Source: WGMI01 sp041739275
Lineage (GTDB): Bacteria; Bacteroidota; Bacteroidia; Flavobacteriales; Schleiferiaceae
DNA length: 53,750 bases
NCBI GenBank assembly: GCA_041739275.1
Contig: JBGSOF010000046.1
Location: forward strand, 1-53,750
Reading direction: 5' to 3'
Each line of letters starts with the position of its first letter. Position 1 is the stretch's first letter. A program made the translations under genes and the position numbers. This document shows, piece by piece, positions 51,170-53,750 of this stretch. The notes beneath the pieces are model-generated. The model ran no database searches and was not told where the DNA came from. It worked only from the letters and a program-made list of their open reading frames with translations.

Positions 51170-52954
51170 ATGAACAACAAAACAGTGCGCGGAAGCGCTT
51201 TTTTAATCGAAGAGACCGCGCTCGATTCGGTTTTTATTCCCGAAGAATTCACCGAAGAACAGCGAATGATGGCCGACTCGACCACCGATTTTGTCGATCG
51301 GGAGGTCTGGCCCAACAAGCACCGCTTTGAGGCGCACGATTACGACTTTACGCTCGAGCTCATGAAGAAAGCGGGCGATCTCGGGCTTCTCGGCATTGTA
51401 GTCCCCGAGGCCTACGGAGGGCTTGGCATGGGCTTCAACACCGCCATGCTGGTGTGCGACCGAATCAGCGGAGCCAGCGGTTCGCTTTCTACGGCCTACG
51501 GAGCGCATACGGGCATTGGGATTCTGCCTATACTGCTCTACGGAAACGAGGAACAGAAATCCACTTTTCTGCCCAAACTGTCTTCGGGCGAATGGATCGG
51601 AGCTTATTGCCTGACCGAACCCGGGGCGGGGAGCGATGCCAACAGCGGCAAAACGCGCGCGGTGCCCGTAGAGGGGGGAAGCGAATATGCCATTACCGGG
51701 CAAAAAATGTGGATTTCGAACGCAGGTTATGCCGATCTGTTCATCGTGTTTGCCAAAATTGAAGACGACCGAAACCTGACGGCATTTATCGTCGAGCGAG
51801 GCAATCCCGGTTTGAGCTTGGGCGAAGAGGAACACAAAATGGGCATTCGCGCAAGCTCGACTCGACAAGTGTTCTTTAACAATTGCCGGGTGGCAGCCAA
51901 CCGAATGTTGGGAGAGCGCAACGGGGGGTTCAAGATTGCGGTAAACGCCTTGAACGCGGGCAGGATTAAACTGGCTGCGGCCTGTCTGGACGCCGATCGG
52001 AGAATTTTGAAAGCATCTTCGGTCTACGCGCTGCAACGCCAGCAATTCGGGCAGCCGATCGCTGAATTTGGGGCCATTCGCCAAAAAATTGCGCACATGG
52101 CCGTGCTCCATTTTGCGAGCGAAAGCGCAACCTATCGCGCGGGTCAGGACATCGAAAATGCGATTGCGCGTTTGGAGGCCTCGGGCATGGAGCCACAGCT
52201 CGCCAAGCTGAAAGGTTTGGAGGAGTTCGCGGTGGAGTGCGCCCTGCTCAAGGTGTTGGCCTCTGAGGCCTCGAGCTGGATTGCCGACCAGGGTGTACAG
52301 ATTTTCGGAGGTATGGGATACTCGGCCGACGCACCCATGGACAGTGCGTATCGCGATGTGCGCATTGCCCGCATTTACGAGGGAACGAACGAGATCAATC
52401 GAATGTTGGCGGTGGGGATGCTTTTGAAGAAAGCGCTCAAGGGCGAACTCGATTTGATGGGTCCGGCCATGAAGGTGGGTTCTGAGCTGCTCGAGCTGCC
52501 TTCGTTTGAGGGTCCGGACGCCGAACAATTGCTGAGCGAGGAATTCGAGAGCTTGGTGAATTTGAAGAAGCTCTTTTTGATGGTTTCGGGCAAGGCGGTC
52601 GAGAAGTTCGGTGCTGAGGTTGAAGAAGAACAGGAGGTATTAATGGCTGCCGCCGATGTTCTGATCCAGATCTACGCGCTTGAATCGGCTTTGGCCCGGG
52701 CGCTCAAAATTGCAGCCCGCGAAAAGGGCCCCAAGGCCGATCAGGCACTTGACTTAGCGCGTCTCTATCGCTACGAAGCGGTTGAAAAGGCAGCGCAATC
52801 GGCCAAAGAGGCCATTGCGAGCTTTGCCGAGGGCGACGAACAGCGCCTCCTCCTCATGGGGCTCAAGCGCTTCACCAAAATCCGAAACATGCCGAACATC
52901 AAAAACCTTCGACGCACGGTTTCTGAGCGGATTTACAAGGAGTTCGCGGGCTGA
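51170..52954 (+). CDS. acyl-CoA dehydrogenase, VLCAD-like
   Basis: This FAD enzyme performs the first oxidation of acyl-CoA. The 594-residue protein has the FAD/substrate motif YCLTEPGAGSDANSG, ITGQKMWISNAGYADLF, and the catalytic-base region GMGYSADAPMDSAYRDVRIARIYEGTNEINRML. The extra C-terminal domain of about 150 residues places it with very-long-chain acyl-CoA dehydrogenases. It is the last gene of the operon; 64 bases separate it from the thiolase. Confidence 0.95.
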   Translation: MNNKTVRGSAFLIEETALDSVFIPEEFTEEQRMMADSTTDFVDREVWPNKHRFEAHDYDFTLELMKKAGDLGLLGIVVPEAYGGLGMGFNTAMLVCDRISGASGSLSTAYGAHTGIGILPILLYGNEEQKSTFLPKLSSGEWIGAYCLTEPGAGSDANSGKTRAVPVEGGSEYAITGQKMWISNAGYADLFIVFAKIEDDRNLTAFIVERGNPGLSLGEEEHKMGIRASSTRQVFFNNCRVAANRMLGERNGGFKIAVNALNAGRIKLAAACLDADRRILKASSVYALQRQQFGQPIAEFGAIRQKIAHMAVLHFASESATYRAGQDIENAIARLEASGMEPQLAKLKGLEEFAVECALLKVLASEASSWIADQGVQIFGGMGYSADAPMDSAYRDVRIARIYEGTNEINRMLAVGMLLKKALKGELDLMGPAMKVGSELLELPSFEGPDAEQLLSEEFESLVNLKKLFLMVSGKAVEKFGAEVEEEQEVLMAAADVLIQIYALESALARALKIAAREKGPKADQALDLARLYRYEAVEKAAQSAKEAIASFAEGDEQRLLLMGLKRFTKIRNMPNIKNLRRTVSERIYKEFAG

Positions 52955-53031
52955 GAAAGATCAGCTGTGCTTAGATCGCATTAAACGACCGATTTTCTGG
53001 ACATTTGGGTACATCCTATCCCAAGAATCAG

Positions 53032-53502
53032 ATGAAAACACTGGGCAATATTCTCTGGCATTTTCCCTTTTTTGGTTTTGTTTCTGCCATCGCAGTTTAG
53101 CTCGTGGGTTTGCTTTTAACCCTGACCGTATTTGCGGCTCCCATTGGGCTTGGTCTTTTGGAATACAGCAAGTTTCTCTTTTGGCCTTTTGGAAATTCCA
53201 TGGCTAAAAAAAGCGATCTCAACGAGACACAAAACCGGATTTGGAAAGCGTACTCCACCGTCGTAATGGTCTTACACTTTCCATTGGGTTTAATTTTTGG
53301 GGTTGTGGGCGTTGTGCAAGTTATTGGCCTGAGCATCACTATTATCGGACTGCGCGCAGCCTTGGTTGTTGCTAAATCGCTGAGCACCTATTTGAATCCG
53401 GTCGGAAAAAAGTGCATTCCCTCTAGCGTTCGTGAGGACGTCGGAAATTTCTGGGGATCACCTCAAATGTGTTTCCTTCCGCTACTCAGATACGCCGTCT
53501 AA
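53032..53502 (+). pseudogene. YccF-domain membrane protein with internal stop codon
   Basis: From ATG 53032 the frame reads MKTLGNILWHFPFFGFVSAIAV, then TAG at 53098-53100, then LVGLLLTLTVFAAPIGLGLLEYSKFLFWPFGNS in the same frame to 53502. Homologues have Tyr or a similar residue at the stop position (TAC or TAT to TAG needs one change). Downstream, VVGVVQVIGLSITIIG and AKSLSTYLNPVGKKCIPSSV match YccF, whose function is unknown. A GTG at 53104 could restart a shortened protein of 132 residues. Either decay or a sequencing error. Confidence 0.78.
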
Positions 53503-53641
53503 ATCACATCCTATTGTTGTTTCTTCACTTTTCTACTCACGACAATATATGCATTTCATTATGAGTTAATTACTCCAATAGGAAGCTGACTAGGTGCCCG
53601 AATATCAAGGTGCTTAAAGCCTCTCGACTCCGGGACCCGCA

Positions 53642-53712
53642 AGCGACGCCGAGTCGCACAACAGCCGCAACTTCCTTTTTAATATTCTGCGGCGGCGACC
53701 TCGGCCAAAGCG
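53642..53712 (-). repeat. 71-bp repeat, copy 2 (inverted copy of 40704-40774)
   Basis: This is the exact reverse complement of 40704-40774. Shared flanks include GGTGCTTAAAGCC (53610-53622) and GGACAAGAGAGCGC (53722-53735), the complements of the blocks flanking copy 1. The two copies bracket about 13 kb. The rest of 53503-53750 shows no gene. Confidence 0.93.
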
Positions 53713-53750
53713 TACGCGGGTAGGACAAGAGAGCGCTGCGCCGGTCTAAA

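Noticed and set aside
51203..52528. 441-residue frame antisense to the acyl-CoA dehydrogenase
   Set aside because: Low-complexity Arg/His-rich translation typical of a shadow frame.
53098..53100. TAG as pyrrolysine or recoded codon
   Set aside because: TAG ends other genes normally and no recoding element or pyl gene is visible.
1..53750. tRNA and rRNA genes
   Set aside because: No cloverleaf or conserved rRNA segment was recognised by eye in the intergenic stretches; a tRNAscan run would settle it.

Overview
The window reads as a chromosomal segment of a Bacteroidota bacterium, most likely a Flavobacteriia- or Cryomorphaceae-like marine or aquatic lineage with an unusually high GC content for the group. 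The grounds are two proteins with C-terminal type IX secretion (T9SS) sorting domains, a T9SS plug protein (former DUF5103), DUF3667 and DUF6089-like families, a Na+-translocating NADH:quinone reductase operon with apbE, a long Bacteroidota-type RecQ, a sigma-54 activator without a DNA-binding domain, and several TAnnTTTG-type -7 promoter elements. The genus call is inference only. No tRNA or rRNA gene was recognised.

Layout. 1-0.5 kb: an attC-like imperfect palindrome followed by a small membrane-anchored HNH protein. 0.8-2.8 kb: a frameshifted T9SS cargo gene and a di-haem cytochrome c peroxidase. 2.9-9.9 kb (minus): nqrABCDEF-apbE, the sodium-pumping respiratory entry point and its flavin-attaching enzyme. 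10.0-13.8 kb (plus): T9SS plug protein, DUF3667 protein, apaG, tsaC/sua5. 13.8-16.0 kb (minus): recQ. 16.2-17.8 kb: tatC and lptB (protein and LPS export). 17.8-18.8 kb (minus): ECF-like sigma factor with a tiny downstream gene. 19.0-21.8 kb: uvrA. 21.8-22.8 kb: a RAYT/IS200-like transposase relic, a six-unit 19-bp tandem array and a 34-bp perfect palindrome. 22.8-24.3 kb (minus): yaaA and an outer-membrane barrel. 24.4-27.2 kb: a TPR/CsgG-like lipoprotein and an LPP20-like lipoprotein. 27.3-30.5 kb: TerC and purL. 30.6-32.6 kb (minus): sigma-54 response regulator and Ppx/GppA. 32.7-36.2 kb: amidohydrolase lipoprotein and acyl-CoA synthetase. 36.3-39.4 kb: SRPBCC protein, pyrE, a NUDIX gene, coaD and ddl.

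39.4-41.1 kb is an AT-richer accessory patch: an antitoxin-like helix-turn-helix gene, a frameshifted and truncated PIN toxin, a hairpin cluster and one copy of a 71-bp repeat whose exact inverted copy lies at 53.6 kb. 41.1-46.4 kb: DUF4287 protein, then a translationally overlapping operon PASTA protein - T9SS cargo - RluA-family pseudouridine synthase, then a second cytochrome c peroxidase and a small lipoprotein. 47.1-53.0 kb: a MarR-controlled fatty-acid beta-oxidation operon (MarR, hydroxyacyl-CoA dehydrogenase/enoyl-CoA hydratase fusion, thiolase, acyl-CoA dehydrogenase). 53.0-53.5 kb: a YccF gene broken by an in-frame TAG.

Most of the window is ordinary core metabolism and envelope biology. 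The unusual material is (i) four short accessory genes each disrupted near one base (T9SS cargo, RAYT, PIN, YccF), (ii) repeat and hairpin families next to three of those relics, (iii) a terminator-like hairpin embedded in the signal-peptide codons of apbE, and (iv) a strong candidate MarR operator. I did not find a convincing new defence or biosynthetic system.
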